Source of the DNA: Chloroflexaceae bacterium
GTDB taxonomy: Bacteria > Chloroflexota > Chloroflexia > Chloroflexales > Chloroflexaceae
DNA: 39,232 bases
Reading direction: 5' to 3'
NCBI GenBank assembly: GCA_012034075.1
Contig: JAAURD010000019.1
Location: 1-39,232 of the forward strand
The translations under genes and the position numbers were made by a program. A model generated the notes under the pieces. The model did no database searches. It was not told the origin of the DNA and saw only the letters and a list, made by a program, of their open reading frames with translations. Shown one piece after another: positions 1-8,596 of the stretch. Position 1 is the first letter of the stretch, and the number at the start of each line of letters is the position of its first letter.

Positions 1-508
1 CATGTGCCTCTGCCCGTCGCCAACATCTACCGCATGCGCGGCGAACCATCACCAGAGCAGGCCGCCGACGAATATGAGGCCGCCCTGCGCCAGATCATGG
101 AGGACCAACTCGCCGAATCCGAGCAGGCCGCCAGCTTTGATCTGGTGCTGCTGGGCATGGGCGCAGATGGACACATCGCCTCCCTCTTTCCCGGTAGCGC
201 GGCGCTGCACGAAACCGAGCGTTGGGTGGTTGCCAACCAGGTCCCCGGCCTCAACACATGGCGTATCACCCTGACACCGCCGATTATCAACCGTTGCAGC
301 AGTCGTCGTCTTTCTGGTCATGGGCCGCAGCAAAGCAGCAACACTGAAGCAGGTGCTGCACGGCCCCTATCAGCCAGCGCAACTGCCAGCCCAGCTGATT
401 CAGCCAGTGGGTGGCTTGCTCGTCTGGATGCTCGACCAAGAGGCTGCGGCTGAGCTTGACCCGACCGATGCGCGCTATACCTTCACCTCGATAGCAAGCC
501 AGAAATAA
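1..508 (+). CDS. pgl: 6-phosphogluconolactonase, 5'-partial and frameshifted
   Basis: Hydrolyses 6-phosphogluconolactone to 6-phosphogluconate in the oxidative pentose phosphate pathway (cytosolic). The reading frame is open from base 1, so the N-terminus lies outside the window. Family motifs seen: LLGMGADGHIASLFPG, then RWVVANQVPGLNTWRITLTP, the substrate-binding strand and loop of the Pgl/SOL/glucosamine-6-P deaminase fold. The frame breaks near base 290. Reading resumes one frame over as VVVFLVMGRSKAATLKQVL followed by GPYQPAQLPAQLI, the expected Pgl C-terminus, ending with TAA at 506-508. A single base change restores one continuous protein, so this is probably a sequencing indel. The downstream tal-pgi and gnd genes fit a pentose-phosphate cluster. 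Confidence 0.85.
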
Positions 509-520
509 GGAGCGATAGCG

Positions 521-917
521 ATGATTGAGGAGTATACAACGATCTGGTCCAAGCGTAACCGCTGGATATGTTCGGTAAATCAGACCTCGATAATGCCCAA
601 AACTACGCCGAAACTGAACCAGACAGCACAAACCAGGGGCAGCACAGCGTGGGCCTATGTGTTGGCCGATGCCGGCAATGGTCTGCCAGATGGTATACTG
701 ATAGGCAGCAGTCGCGAGGTTCATCGTTGGATCGATGTCGATGAACACCGCAAAGCCGGAGGCATCTAAGAGACGAGTGGTCAGTCTACCATCGATACAC
801 GTGTTTGAGGAACAGGATGGAACAACTGTGCATTGGCACTGCTCAACGAGCTTCAACGCACGTTTGAGTAAAATCCCGCACGGTTCGTGGCTACGGCCAA
901 AGCGCAAAGAGCAATGA
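521..917 (+). pseudogene. Probable transketolase relic (C-terminal segment)
   Basis: No intact gene occupies the 428 bases between pgl and tal-pgi. Within it, about bases 650-815 encode two adjoining pieces in different frames that read like the transketolase C-terminal region. The first is AYVLADAGNGLPDGILIG followed by an EVH motif, about 40 residues in one frame. The second is RRVVSLPSIHVFEEQ in another frame. Removing one T from the taag near base 767 joins them. In transketolases the same order appears as AYVLAD...PD.ILI.(T)GSEVH...A.GI..RVVSLPS...F. The catalytic N-terminal and middle domains and the end of the C-terminal domain are absent, so this is a remnant, not a functional enzyme. 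A transketolase would be expected next to tal, which supports the reading. The match is from memory of family motifs only. Confidence 0.45.
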
Positions 918-936
918 ACAGAGAAAAGAGGAATGT

Positions 937-3711
937 ATGACCAGGATTCATGAAGTGCAGCAAGCAGGACAGGCTATCTGGTATGACAGTATCCGCCGTG
1001 CGTTGCTGGATTATGGCGAATTGCAGCGCCTGATCGATGCCGGCGTGAGTGGAGTTACATCCAACCCGACCATCTTTGAACGGGCTATGTTCGGCAGCAC
1101 CGATTATGATACCGAATTACGAAATTCTGATAAGAGTATTACACCAACGGATATCTACGAACAGTTGTTCATCAGCGACATCCAGCGGACCGCCGACCTG
1201 TTGCGCCCAGTCTATGAGCGCACCAGCGGCAACGATGGGTACGTAAGCCTGGAAGTCAGCCCCGACCTGGCCCACAACACCCAGGGCACCGTAGCCGAGG
1301 CCCGACGCCTCTATGACGCGGTCGGCCGTCCCAACGTGATGATCAAAATACCGGCCACCGCGGCAGGTATCGATGCGATTGCGCAGACCATCGCCGCCGG
1401 TATCCCAGTCAATGCCACACTGATTTTTTCGGTGGCGCAGTATGAGCCGGTTGCCAACGCCTATATGCAGGGCTTAGAAGGACTGGCGGCACAGGGCGGC
1501 GACCTGAACCAGATCGCCTCGGTTGCCTCGTTTGCTATCAGCCGCATCGATACCGCCGTAGACCGACTGTTGCAACAGCAGAGGCAGAACGACCTGCAGG
1601 GCAAGATCGCCATAGCCCAGGCAAAGGTGGCCTATGCGCGTTTTCAAGAGCTACTGCAGAGCGAACGCTGGCAACAGCTGGCGGCTCAGGGCGGGCGCGT
1701 GCAGCGCTTGCTATGGACCAGCACCGGCTGCAAAAACCCGCACTATGCCGATACGCTTTATGTCGATGCGCTGATCGACAGCGATACCGTCAATACCCTG
1801 CCACCGGTCACGCTAGGGGCATTTGAACTGCGCGGCAGTGTCGCTCCAACGCTCACCAGTGGTCTGGCCGAAGCACAGCAGCAATTGGCGGCCCTGGCAA
1901 ACAGTGGCATTGATCTGATGGCCATCACCGAGCAGTTGCAGCGGGATGAGGTCAATGTCTTGGCCGAGTCCTTTGCGGCGCTGCTCACCGGCATTGCCCA
2001 GAAGCGTGAGCGCCTGCTCGCCAATAAGCGCTCCTACCACGGCAGTCTGGGCCAGTATCAGCAGCAGGTCGATAGTGTGCTGGCCAACCTGCGGGATGAA
2101 GCAATTATCCGACGCATCTGGGCACATGAGCACACCGTATGGAAGCCCGAACCCACCGAAATCACCAACCGGCTGGGCTGGCTGCACATGCCCGACATGA
2201 TGCCCGAAGCCCTGCCCGAAATCCACGCGCTGGTCGAAGAAGTGCGTGCGGCGAGCTATACCCACGCGCTGCTGCTGGGCATGGGCGGTTCCAGCCTGGC
2301 CCCCGAAGTCTTTCGGCTCACCTTTGGCGTAAAGCCCGGCTACCTCGATCTAGCAGTCCTCGATAGCACCGATCCGGGCACGGTCTTGAGCTATGCCGAT
2401 CAGCTCGATCTTGCCCGCACGCTCTTTATTGTCTCCACCAAATCCGGCGGCACCGTCGAGACCTTTTCCTTCTTCAAGTACTTTTACAACCGCGTCGCCG
2501 AAACGCTCGGCGCCGATCAGGCCGGCGCGCATTTTGTCGCCATCACCGACCCTGGTAGCGGTCTGGTCGATACCGCTCGCACCTACAACTTCCGCAAACC
2601 TTTCTCAATGACCCGACCATTGGCGGTCGTTTCTCCGCACTGTCGCTCTTTGGCCTCGTACCCGCCGCCCTCATCGGCGTAGATGTTGCCCAATTCCTCA
2701 AACGAACCCAGGTGATGGCCGAGAACTGCGCCGCAGCCAACTGCCCGGCTGGCGGCAATAACGCCGGCGCCTGGTTGGGCGTGGTGATGGGCGAACTAGC
2801 CCTGGCCGGGCGGGATAAAGTGACTATGCTGATCTCACCGCCGCTGGCGTCGTTTGCCACCTGGGCCGAACAGCTCATCGCCGAAAGCACCGGCAAAGAG
2901 GGCAAGGGCCTTTTGCCGGTGGCCGATGAAGTTCCGTGCGATCTCTCAGTCTACGGCGCAGATCGCCTGTTTGTCTATCTGCGCCTGGAGGGTGACACCA
3001 CCTACGACAGCAACGCCGAGCTTGAGCCAGGCCGGGCATCCCGTGGTCTGGCTGCATATGCGTGATGTGTACGATCTGGGCAGTGAATTGTTCCGCTGGG
3101 AGATGGCAACCGCAATAGCCAGCCGCAGTTTGCAGATCAACCCATTTGATCAGCCCGACGTCGAGTCAGCCAAAGTGCTGGCCCGCCAGATGGTCGCCGC
3201 CTATAAGAGCGAGGGCCAGCTACCCGCGTTGACGCCCGCGCTCAGCAGCGATGGTATCACAGTCTACGGCGAGGTAACCGCCAACAGCCCCGCCGAAGCA
3301 CTCAAGCGCTTTGCAAGCCTGGCCCAGCCGGGTGATTATGTAGCAATCCAGGCCTATGTCCAGCCCACCGCCGCCATCACCGAAGCCTTGCAGCAAATGC
3401 GTCTGGCCTTGCGCAATGAGTTGCACGTCGCAACCACAGTGGGCTTTGGCCCACGCTTTTTGCACTCCACCGGGCAGCTACACAAGGGTGATCGCGGCAA
3501 CGGTCTCTTTATTCAGATTACGGCAGACAATGCCCGTGATGCCGACATCCCCGATGAAGCGGGCGCACCGGATTCGTCGATGACCTTCGGTGTGCTCGAA
3601 GCAGCGCAATCCATGGGCGACCGCCAGGCCCTGCTCGACAACCAGCGGCGCATTATTCGCTTCCACCTGCCCGCCGATGTCATCGCCGGCTTGCAGCAAT
3701 TGCAGGGGTAA
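937..3711 (+). CDS. Bifunctional transaldolase / glucose-6-phosphate isomerase, two frameshifts
   Basis: One polypeptide of about 925 residues. The N-terminal half is transaldolase: TSNPTIFE at 41-48 and the Schiff-base lysine in VMIKIPAT at K137. The C-terminal half is phosphoglucose isomerase: LLLGMGGSSLAPEVF near 445 and STKSGGTVET near 500. Together they would link the non-oxidative pentose phosphate pathway with glycolysis at fructose-6-phosphate. This fusion is known in Chloroflexota and some other bacteria. The start ATG at 937 follows an AGAGGAA-like ribosome site. The frame breaks twice. Near 2598, cgcaaacc probably should be cgcaaaacc, restoring RKTFLNDPTIGGRFSALSLF. Near 3017, removing one T from cttgag restores AELSQAGHPVVWLHMRDVYD. 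Both breaks fall in conserved PGI sequence, and the downstream frames remain well conserved, so indel errors are likelier than decay. Confidence 0.9.
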
Positions 3712-3791
3712 CGTATCGGTAGCACGTATGGAGCGCGGATGCCCCAACCGCATGCCGTCAGAATGCACCTGCGCTTCCGCATGGTCACATC

Positions 3792-3833
3792 CTGGTATGT
3801 AGAGGCGCAGTGTGCTTCGCCCCTACATACCAG
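3792..3833. repeat. Near-perfect 16-bp inverted repeat (hairpin) after tal-pgi
   Basis: Left arm CTGGTATGTAGAGGCG (3792-3807) pairs with right arm CGCCCCTACATACCAG (3818-3833), with a single mismatch and a 10-base loop. It sits about 80 bases past the tal-pgi stop and about 70 bases before the restriction-modification genes. It could be a terminator or a dispersed palindromic repeat. There is no T-run after the right arm, which argues against a simple intrinsic terminator. Confidence 0.7.
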
Positions 3834-3910
3834 CTAAGTGGGAGAAGGGCCGGGTATGAGGGATAGCATAAGCCAGAGGCTTCAGCCCCAGGCGGAAAGG
3901 ACAATGAGCA

Positions 3911-5239
3911 TTGAAACAACAACCGAGCAACAGCGTTATCAACAAATTGTCTCTCGCAGACAAAGCAGCCCATAATTGGTACCGCTTCGTCCTATCCTTT
4001 CCACCACACCTCGTGCGTGCGTATCTGGAACGGTTTCAGGTCACCACGGAACAGCGCGTGCTTGACCCATTTTGCGGTACCGGCACCACTATTGTTGAGT
4101 GTAAAAAGCTCGGCATCGCCAGCATCGGCATTGAAGCCAGTGCTCTGGCCCATTTTGCCGCGAGCGTCAAAATCGATTGGCTGCCCAATCCCGAACTGCT
4201 CTTGCAGGCTGCGCAACAGATCGAGACACATGTTCTTGCTCTATTCGCGCAGCAAGGCATTGAGGATGACCCGCTGTTTCGCACCGAGCGCCAAAACAAC
4301 GATACAGTATCGACCAGTCTGCGGACGCTCGATGCGGAGACAGCAGCATTGCTCTTAAAAAACGCGATCAGTCCCTTGCCATTGCATAAGGTATTGACCT
4401 TACATGATTGCCTACAGCATCACAAAGGTAAACCATATTATCGCCATCAGTTGCTGGCGCTAGCAAATGCGCTAAAATGTTCGATCAGTAATTTGCATTT
4501 CGGGCCGGAGGTCGGTGTCGGAGTAGTCAAGGATGATGCACCAGTGGTTGCGGCATGGCTTGACGAGGTGTATCGGATGACGGCTGATCTGCGGCAACTG
4601 GCAGATAGGCACGCTATACCGGCGACGATCCACCATGCCGATGCACGCGACCTCTCATCGTTTATCGCGCCACAATCAATTGACGCGGTGATCACCTCAC
4701 CGCCGTACCCGAATGAAAAAGATTACACGCGGATCACCCGATTGGAAGCGGTTTTGCTTGGTTTTATCACCAGTAAAGCCGATTTGCAGGGCTTGAAGCG
4801 CAGTCTCATCCGTTCTAATACGCGTGGTGTGTATAAAGATGATGACGACGATCGCTGGGTTGAACCGTACCCCGAAATTGTGCGGATTGCCGAAGAGATA
4901 GAGACACGGCGTATAGCTATGGGCAAAACTTCCGGATTTGAGCGTCTCTATGGCAGAGTCACAAAGCTGTATTTTGGTGGCATGATCCGACATCTTGCCA
5001 GCCTCCGCACGGTGTTGCGACCAGGGGCGCAGCTTGGCTATGTGGTTGGCGATCAGGCATCGTATCTGCGGGTCATGATCCGAACAGGGCAGATTCTGGC
5101 CGCAATTGCTGAATCACTGGGGTACGAGGTGGTCAATATTGATCTGTTTCGGACACGCCTGTCTACCGCAACCAAAGCACAACTCCGTGAAGAGGTAGTT
5201 CATTTGCGCTGGCATGGTAATTCAAAGGGCCTGAAATAG
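3911..5239 (+). CDS. DNA methyltransferase of a type II-like restriction-modification pair
   Basis: An amino-methyltransferase (N6-adenine or N4-cytosine) using S-adenosylmethionine. The SAM-binding motif I, DPFCGTGTT, is at about residues 52-60. The catalytic motif IV, TSPPY, followed by PNEKDYTR, is at about 262-274. Motif I precedes IV, as in alpha/gamma-type enzymes. About 442 residues from the TTG at 3911. An ATG at 3904 with a GGAAAGG site upstream opens another frame (MSIETTTEQQRYQQIVSRR) that stops at 3973. Joining it to the main frame near 3950 would give a natural N-terminus, so the true start may be 3904 with an indel. The partner nuclease gene begins 26 bases downstream. Target sequence unknown. 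The pair's base composition looks more AT-rich by eye than its flanks. Confidence 0.85.
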   Translation: MKQQPSNSVINKLSLADKAAHNWYRFVLSFPPHLVRAYLERFQVTTEQRVLDPFCGTGTTIVECKKLGIASIGIEASALAHFAASVKIDWLPNPELLLQAAQQIETHVLALFAQQGIEDDPLFRTERQNNDTVSTSLRTLDAETAALLLKNAISPLPLHKVLTLHDCLQHHKGKPYYRHQLLALANALKCSISNLHFGPEVGVGVVKDDAPVVAAWLDEVYRMTADLRQLADRHAIPATIHHADARDLSSFIAPQSIDAVITSPPYPNEKDYTRITRLEAVLLGFITSKADLQGLKRSLIRSNTRGVYKDDDDDRWVEPYPEIVRIAEEIETRRIAMGKTSGFERLYGRVTKLYFGGMIRHLASLRTVLRPGAQLGYVVGDQASYLRVMIRTGQILAAIAESLGYEVVNIDLFRTRLSTATKAQLREEVVHLRWHGNSKGLK

Positions 5240-5265
5240 CCGTATTTTCCCTGGAGCAATAACGC

Positions 5266-6054
5266 GTGAGCACAAGTTACAGCCAGATTATTGAGCGTCT
5301 TTTCTTCAATAGCTACACAGAAGGTGCGCGTGAAGTTCAATTTGAGCGCAGCGATATTGAGCGTGCTGCCGCTGATCTGGGTATTCCGTTGCCCAAGAAT
5401 CTAGGTGATGTTGTTTACAGTTTCCGTTATCGTGCAACGTTGCCGGAGAGTATCCGCGCGAAAGCTCCAGAAGGAGAAATCTGGATCATCCGTCCTGCGG
5501 GTCGTGCTCTGTACAAGTTTGTCGCTATTCCGGATCACCCACTCACTCCGAATGTCATATTAGCACAAAAGAAGATATCAGATGCAACACGTGGCATTGT
5601 CGTTCGGTATTCATTGAATGATGAACAGGCACTCCTGGTAAAGATTCGTTATAATCGATTGATCGACATTTTTACTGGCATAACCTGCTATTCTTTGCAA
5701 AATCATCTGCGCACCACCGTGGTTGAAATGGGACAGGTGGAAACTGACGAGGTGTACGTCGGTATTGATCGTCGTGGGGTACAATATGTTTTGCCAATAC
5801 AAGCAAAGCGAAAAACCGATAAACTGAATATTGTTCAGATAGAGCAAGACTTCGCAGTGTGTACACAGAAATTCCCCGATTTGCTGTGCCGAGCCATTGC
5901 AGCACAGTTTATCGACGACAACACAATTGTCCTCTTTGGTTTTGAACAGAATGAAGACGGTGTATCCCGTACTGATGAGAAGCATTACCGGCTTGTTGGA
6001 CCCGATGAAGTGACCGTAGATGATCTACGAGCTTATCGTGACCGATTGAACTGA
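5266..6054 (+). CDS. Putative restriction endonuclease, PD-(D/E)xK-like
   Basis: 262 residues starting at GTG 5266 behind CTGGAG, directly after the methyltransferase and in the same orientation, so probably co-transcribed. The middle of the protein contains VETDEVYVGID (about 158-168) and, eleven residues later, LPIQAKRK (about 177-184). D168 followed by Q179-x-K181 resembles the D...(D/E/Q)xK metal-binding core of restriction nucleases, with Q in place of E. The segment YNRLIDIFTG followed by CYSLQNHLRT is a conserved-looking block before the core. The pairing with the methylase makes cleavage of unmethylated foreign DNA the likely role. Recognition site and cofactor behaviour cannot be read from the sequence. 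No controller (C) protein gene was seen. Confidence 0.7.
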   Translation: MSTSYSQIIERLFFNSYTEGAREVQFERSDIERAAADLGIPLPKNLGDVVYSFRYRATLPESIRAKAPEGEIWIIRPAGRALYKFVAIPDHPLTPNVILAQKKISDATRGIVVRYSLNDEQALLVKIRYNRLIDIFTGITCYSLQNHLRTTVVEMGQVETDEVYVGIDRRGVQYVLPIQAKRKTDKLNIVQIEQDFAVCTQKFPDLLCRAIAAQFIDDNTIVLFGFEQNEDGVSRTDEKHYRLVGPDEVTVDDLRAYRDRLN

Positions 6055-6086
6055 ATCTGTACAGGTATTCAGAGAGGAAGCAGCAC

Positions 6087-7000
6087 ATGCAACTGGGAAT
6101 GATTGGTCTGGGCAAAATGGGCGCCAATATGACAATACGCCTGCTTCAGGGTGGGCATAAACTGGTAGTGTATGACCGCAACGAGGCAGCAATCGCACAG
6201 GCACAGGCAGTCGGCGCAGTCGCCGCAAGCTCGCTCGCGGATCTGGTGAGCAAGCTCGCCGCACCCCGCCATGTGTGGGTCATGGTACCCGCCGGTGCAC
6301 GACCGAAGAGACCATAACGACACTGGGTGAACAGCTTTCGCCAGATGATGTTATCATTGATGGCGGCAACAGCCACTACAAAGAGACCGTGCGCCTGGCC
6401 GAAAAGCTCCAGGCGCAGCAGCTACATCTCGTCGATGTCGGCACCAGCGGCGGTGTCTGGGGCCTCACCGAAGGCTATAGCCTGATGATTGGCGGCGAGC
6501 CAGCGTGCATTGAGCGTTTGCGACCGATCTTCGAGACGTTGGCGCCAGCAGCCGATCAGGGCTGGGGCCATGTCGGCCCGAACGGCGCCGGCCACTTTGT
6601 CAAAATGGTGCATAATGGCATTGAGTATGGCTTGATGCAAGCCTATGCCGAAGGCTTTGAGCTGATGCAGCGCAAAGACGAGTTTGGCCTGGATCTGGTG
6701 CAGATTGCCGAGATCTGGCGCAGCGGCAGCGTCGTGCGTTCGTGGTTGCTCGACCTGACCGCCAGAGCCTTGCATGAGAATCCATCGTTAGAAGGGATTG
6801 CGGCCTATGTGACTGACTCCGGCGAAGGGCGTTGGACCGTCCAGGAGGCAGTGGAACTGGCCGTAGCGATTCCGGTGATCAGCCTGGCACTGCAAAATCG
6901 CTTTCGTTCACGCACCGAAGACCCCTTCGGCGACCGTCTGCTAGCGGCAATGCGCAACAAGTTTGGCGGCCATGCCATCCCAGAGAAGCGCTCATTGTGA
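6087..7000 (+). CDS. gnd: 6-phosphogluconate dehydrogenase (decarboxylating), short type, frameshifted
   Basis: Oxidises 6-phosphogluconate to ribulose-5-phosphate and CO2 with reduction of NAD(P). The N-terminal dinucleotide-binding motif GLGKMGANM is at residues 7-15. The substrate segments are DGGNSHYK, VDVGTSGGVWGLTEGYS and GPNGAGHFVKMVHNGIEYG, with the catalytic lysine in HFVK. About 304 residues, matching the short class rather than the roughly 470-residue class. The ATG at 6087 follows AGAGAGGAAG. The frame breaks near 6300: VMVPAGA is followed by a shifted TEETITTLGEQL. One missing base explains it, and the remainder is intact to TGA at 6998-7000. It belongs with pgl and tal-pgi functionally but is separated from them by the restriction-modification pair. 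Confidence 0.9.
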
Positions 7001-7048
7001 CAACCGCTTCGGGGCTGTTTGGATACCAGCGCATAGATGAAATGGGGC

Positions 7049-7075
7049 GGAGCGGCGGGGGTTGGCCGCCGCTCC
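7049..7075. terminator. Perfect 10-bp GC-rich hairpin between gnd and tRNA-Val
   Basis: GGAGCGGCGG (7049-7058) and CCGCCGCTCC (7066-7075) form a perfect stem with a 7-base loop. It lies between two converging units, gnd (plus) and tRNA-Val (minus), so it may end transcription from both sides. No run of T follows on either strand, so termination by this hairpin alone is an inference. Confidence 0.5.
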
Positions 7076-7097
7076 TGGGGGTTCGGGCGTAAGATTA

Positions 7098-7174
7098 TGG
7101 TGGGCGATACTGGATTCGAACCAGTGACCTCCACGATGTCAACGTGGCGCTCTAACCAACTGAGCTAATCGCCC
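7098..7174 (-). tRNA. tRNA-Val(GAC), CCA end encoded
   Basis: Reading the minus strand gives a complete 77-base cloverleaf. The acceptor GGGCGAT pairs with ATCGCCC. The D-arm is GCTC...GAGC. The anticodon stem is CCACG/CGTGG with loop TTGACAT, giving anticodon GAC at plus positions 7138-7140. The T-arm is ACTGG-TTCGAAT-CCAGT, followed by discriminator A and a genomically encoded CCA. Anticodon GAC reads valine codons GUC/GUU. No intron or mismatch in the stems. Confidence 0.97.
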
Positions 7175-7186
7175 GCTGATTAGGTT

Positions 7187-7215
7187 ATTGTAGCACAGAT
7201 TGTGATCATCGTCAA
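7187..7215 (-). promoter_or_regulatory. Promoter for tRNA-Val, overlapping the cca ribosome site
   Basis: On the minus strand a TTGACG -35 box (plus 7210-7215) is separated by exactly 17 bases from a TACAAT -10 box (plus 7187-7192), placed 12 bases before the mature tRNA 5' end. The -35 box shares bases with the AAGGAG ribosome site (7214-7219) of the divergent cca gene. Confidence 0.75.
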
Positions 7216-7224
7216 GGAGTACTG

Positions 7225-8577
7225 ATGTTCGTAGAACAGACGCAGCATCTCACTGGTGCCCTATCTCAAGCGGTACAACATCTGCTGGCACAGGTTGCCG
7301 CCGTTGCAGCCCAACACCAGCTACCGGTCTGGCTCGTAGGCGGGGTCGTCCGCGATCTGCTGCTGGGCTTGCCCATCGACCGCGACCTTGATCTGGCGGT
7401 CGAAGGTGACGCCATTGCCCTGGCCGGTCAGCTGTTGCAGCTGTCTGGGGCGCATCTGGTCGCCAGCCACCCGCCCTTTGGCACCGCCACGCTCCAGCTG
7501 CCCCATCCAGACGATGATGGCATGCTCACGCTGGACCTGGCTCGTACCCGTGTGGAGACCTATGCTCATGTCGGGGCATTGCCCACGGTAGCCCCGGCAA
7601 GCATGCAAGCAGACCTGGCACGCCGTGATTTCAGTATCAATGCGATGGCTTGTCGGTTGCAAGCGGCCCGAACCGCTGCGGGTGACTGGGCTTTACAGCC
7701 GGCAACGTTGCTCGATCCCTTCAACGGTCGGGCTGATTTGCAGGCGAGTGTATTGCAAGTACTGCATAAGCGCAGTTTCGCCGATGACCCGACGCGCATC
7801 CTGCGTGGTGTCCGTCTGGCTGCACGTCTGGGTTTGCGCTTTGCGAATAAGAGCGCGGTGTTGCTGCAACAAGCATTGCAAGATGGGATGTTGGGCGCTG
7901 TCAGTCCAGAGCGGCTACGCACGGAACTGTATCTGGCGCTGAGCGAGCCGGCGCCCGAACGTGTGTTGGAACAAGCCGATAGGCTGGACCTGACGCCGCA
8001 TCTGCTCGCGGGTGTGCGTTGGAGCGATGTGCTGGCAGCACGCTGTCTACGTGTGCGAACAGAGCCAGATCTCCTGGTAGCGTGTCTGGACAGGTCGGAG
8101 CACACATTGGCCTTGCTCTATGCCGGGCTGATCACGTATGATCTGCCAGCGCAGGAGCGGCGGTGGCTGGTGCAACACTATCGGCTGGCAAATGATTGTG
8201 CCAGCCTGTTTGAAGACATTATCAGGGTGCAGGGCTACCGGGAGCAACTCGCGCAGCCGGGGTTGGCAAATAGCACGCTTGATGCGATACTACGGCCTGT
8301 CAACAGTGTTGCCCTCGGTGTGGTACACTATGCAGAGTCACAATCTGTTGGCACAACGATTGCGCATTACCTTGGTGAACTTCGCCAGCTGAACCCAATC
8401 CTTGATGGACATGCATTGCAGCAACTTGGTGTCGCGCCCGGCCCGCAACTGGGCGCACTCTTGCGTGGTTTGCGGGCAGCGCGATTAGATGGTCTGGTCG
8501 TGAGCCGAACGGATGAAGAGACCTGGGTCTCTGAGCAGGTGCACGCGAACAACAGCACACTGCCAGAGCAAGCATAA
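7225..8577 (+). CDS. cca: tRNA nucleotidyltransferase / poly(A) polymerase family protein (class II CCA-adding type)
   Basis: 450 residues. The nucleotidyltransferase head carries LVGGVVRDLLLG (about 37-48) and the metal-binding DRDLDLAVEG (52-61). The RRDFSINAMA motif near 134-143 and the DPTRILRGVRLAARLGLRF block near 190-210 define the class II tRNA nucleotidyltransferase/PcnB superfamily. Expected role: adding or repairing the 3' CCA of tRNAs in the cytosol. A poly(A) polymerase role or a split A-adding/CC-adding role, as in some phyla, cannot be excluded from sequence alone. Starts at ATG 7225 with a strong AAGGAG six bases upstream. The neighbouring tRNA-Val already encodes CCA, so repair would be the job for that tRNA. 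The downstream M42 peptidase gene is 19 bases away. Confidence 0.88.
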   Translation: MFVEQTQHLTGALSQAVQHLLAQVAAVAAQHQLPVWLVGGVVRDLLLGLPIDRDLDLAVEGDAIALAGQLLQLSGAHLVASHPPFGTATLQLPHPDDDGMLTLDLARTRVETYAHVGALPTVAPASMQADLARRDFSINAMACRLQAARTAAGDWALQPATLLDPFNGRADLQASVLQVLHKRSFADDPTRILRGVRLAARLGLRFANKSAVLLQQALQDGMLGAVSPERLRTELYLALSEPAPERVLEQADRLDLTPHLLAGVRWSDVLAARCLRVRTEPDLLVACLDRSEHTLALLYAGLITYDLPAQERRWLVQHYRLANDCASLFEDIIRVQGYREQLAQPGLANSTLDAILRPVNSVALGVVHYAESQSVGTTIAHYLGELRQLNPILDGHALQQLGVAPGPQLGALLRGLRAARLDGLVVSRTDEETWVSEQVHANNSTLPEQA

Positions 8578-8596
8578 AAGAGAAAGAAAGACGTCT

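Noticed and set aside
287-907. 206-residue open frame on the minus strand across pgl and the gap
   Set aside because: It runs antisense through the conserved pgl 3' part, has no recognisable family and no ribosome site; the plus strand explains the sequence better.
2590-2700. Programmed frameshifting in tal-pgi
   Set aside because: No slippery heptamer with downstream structure was apparent, and similar breaks occur in many unrelated genes here.
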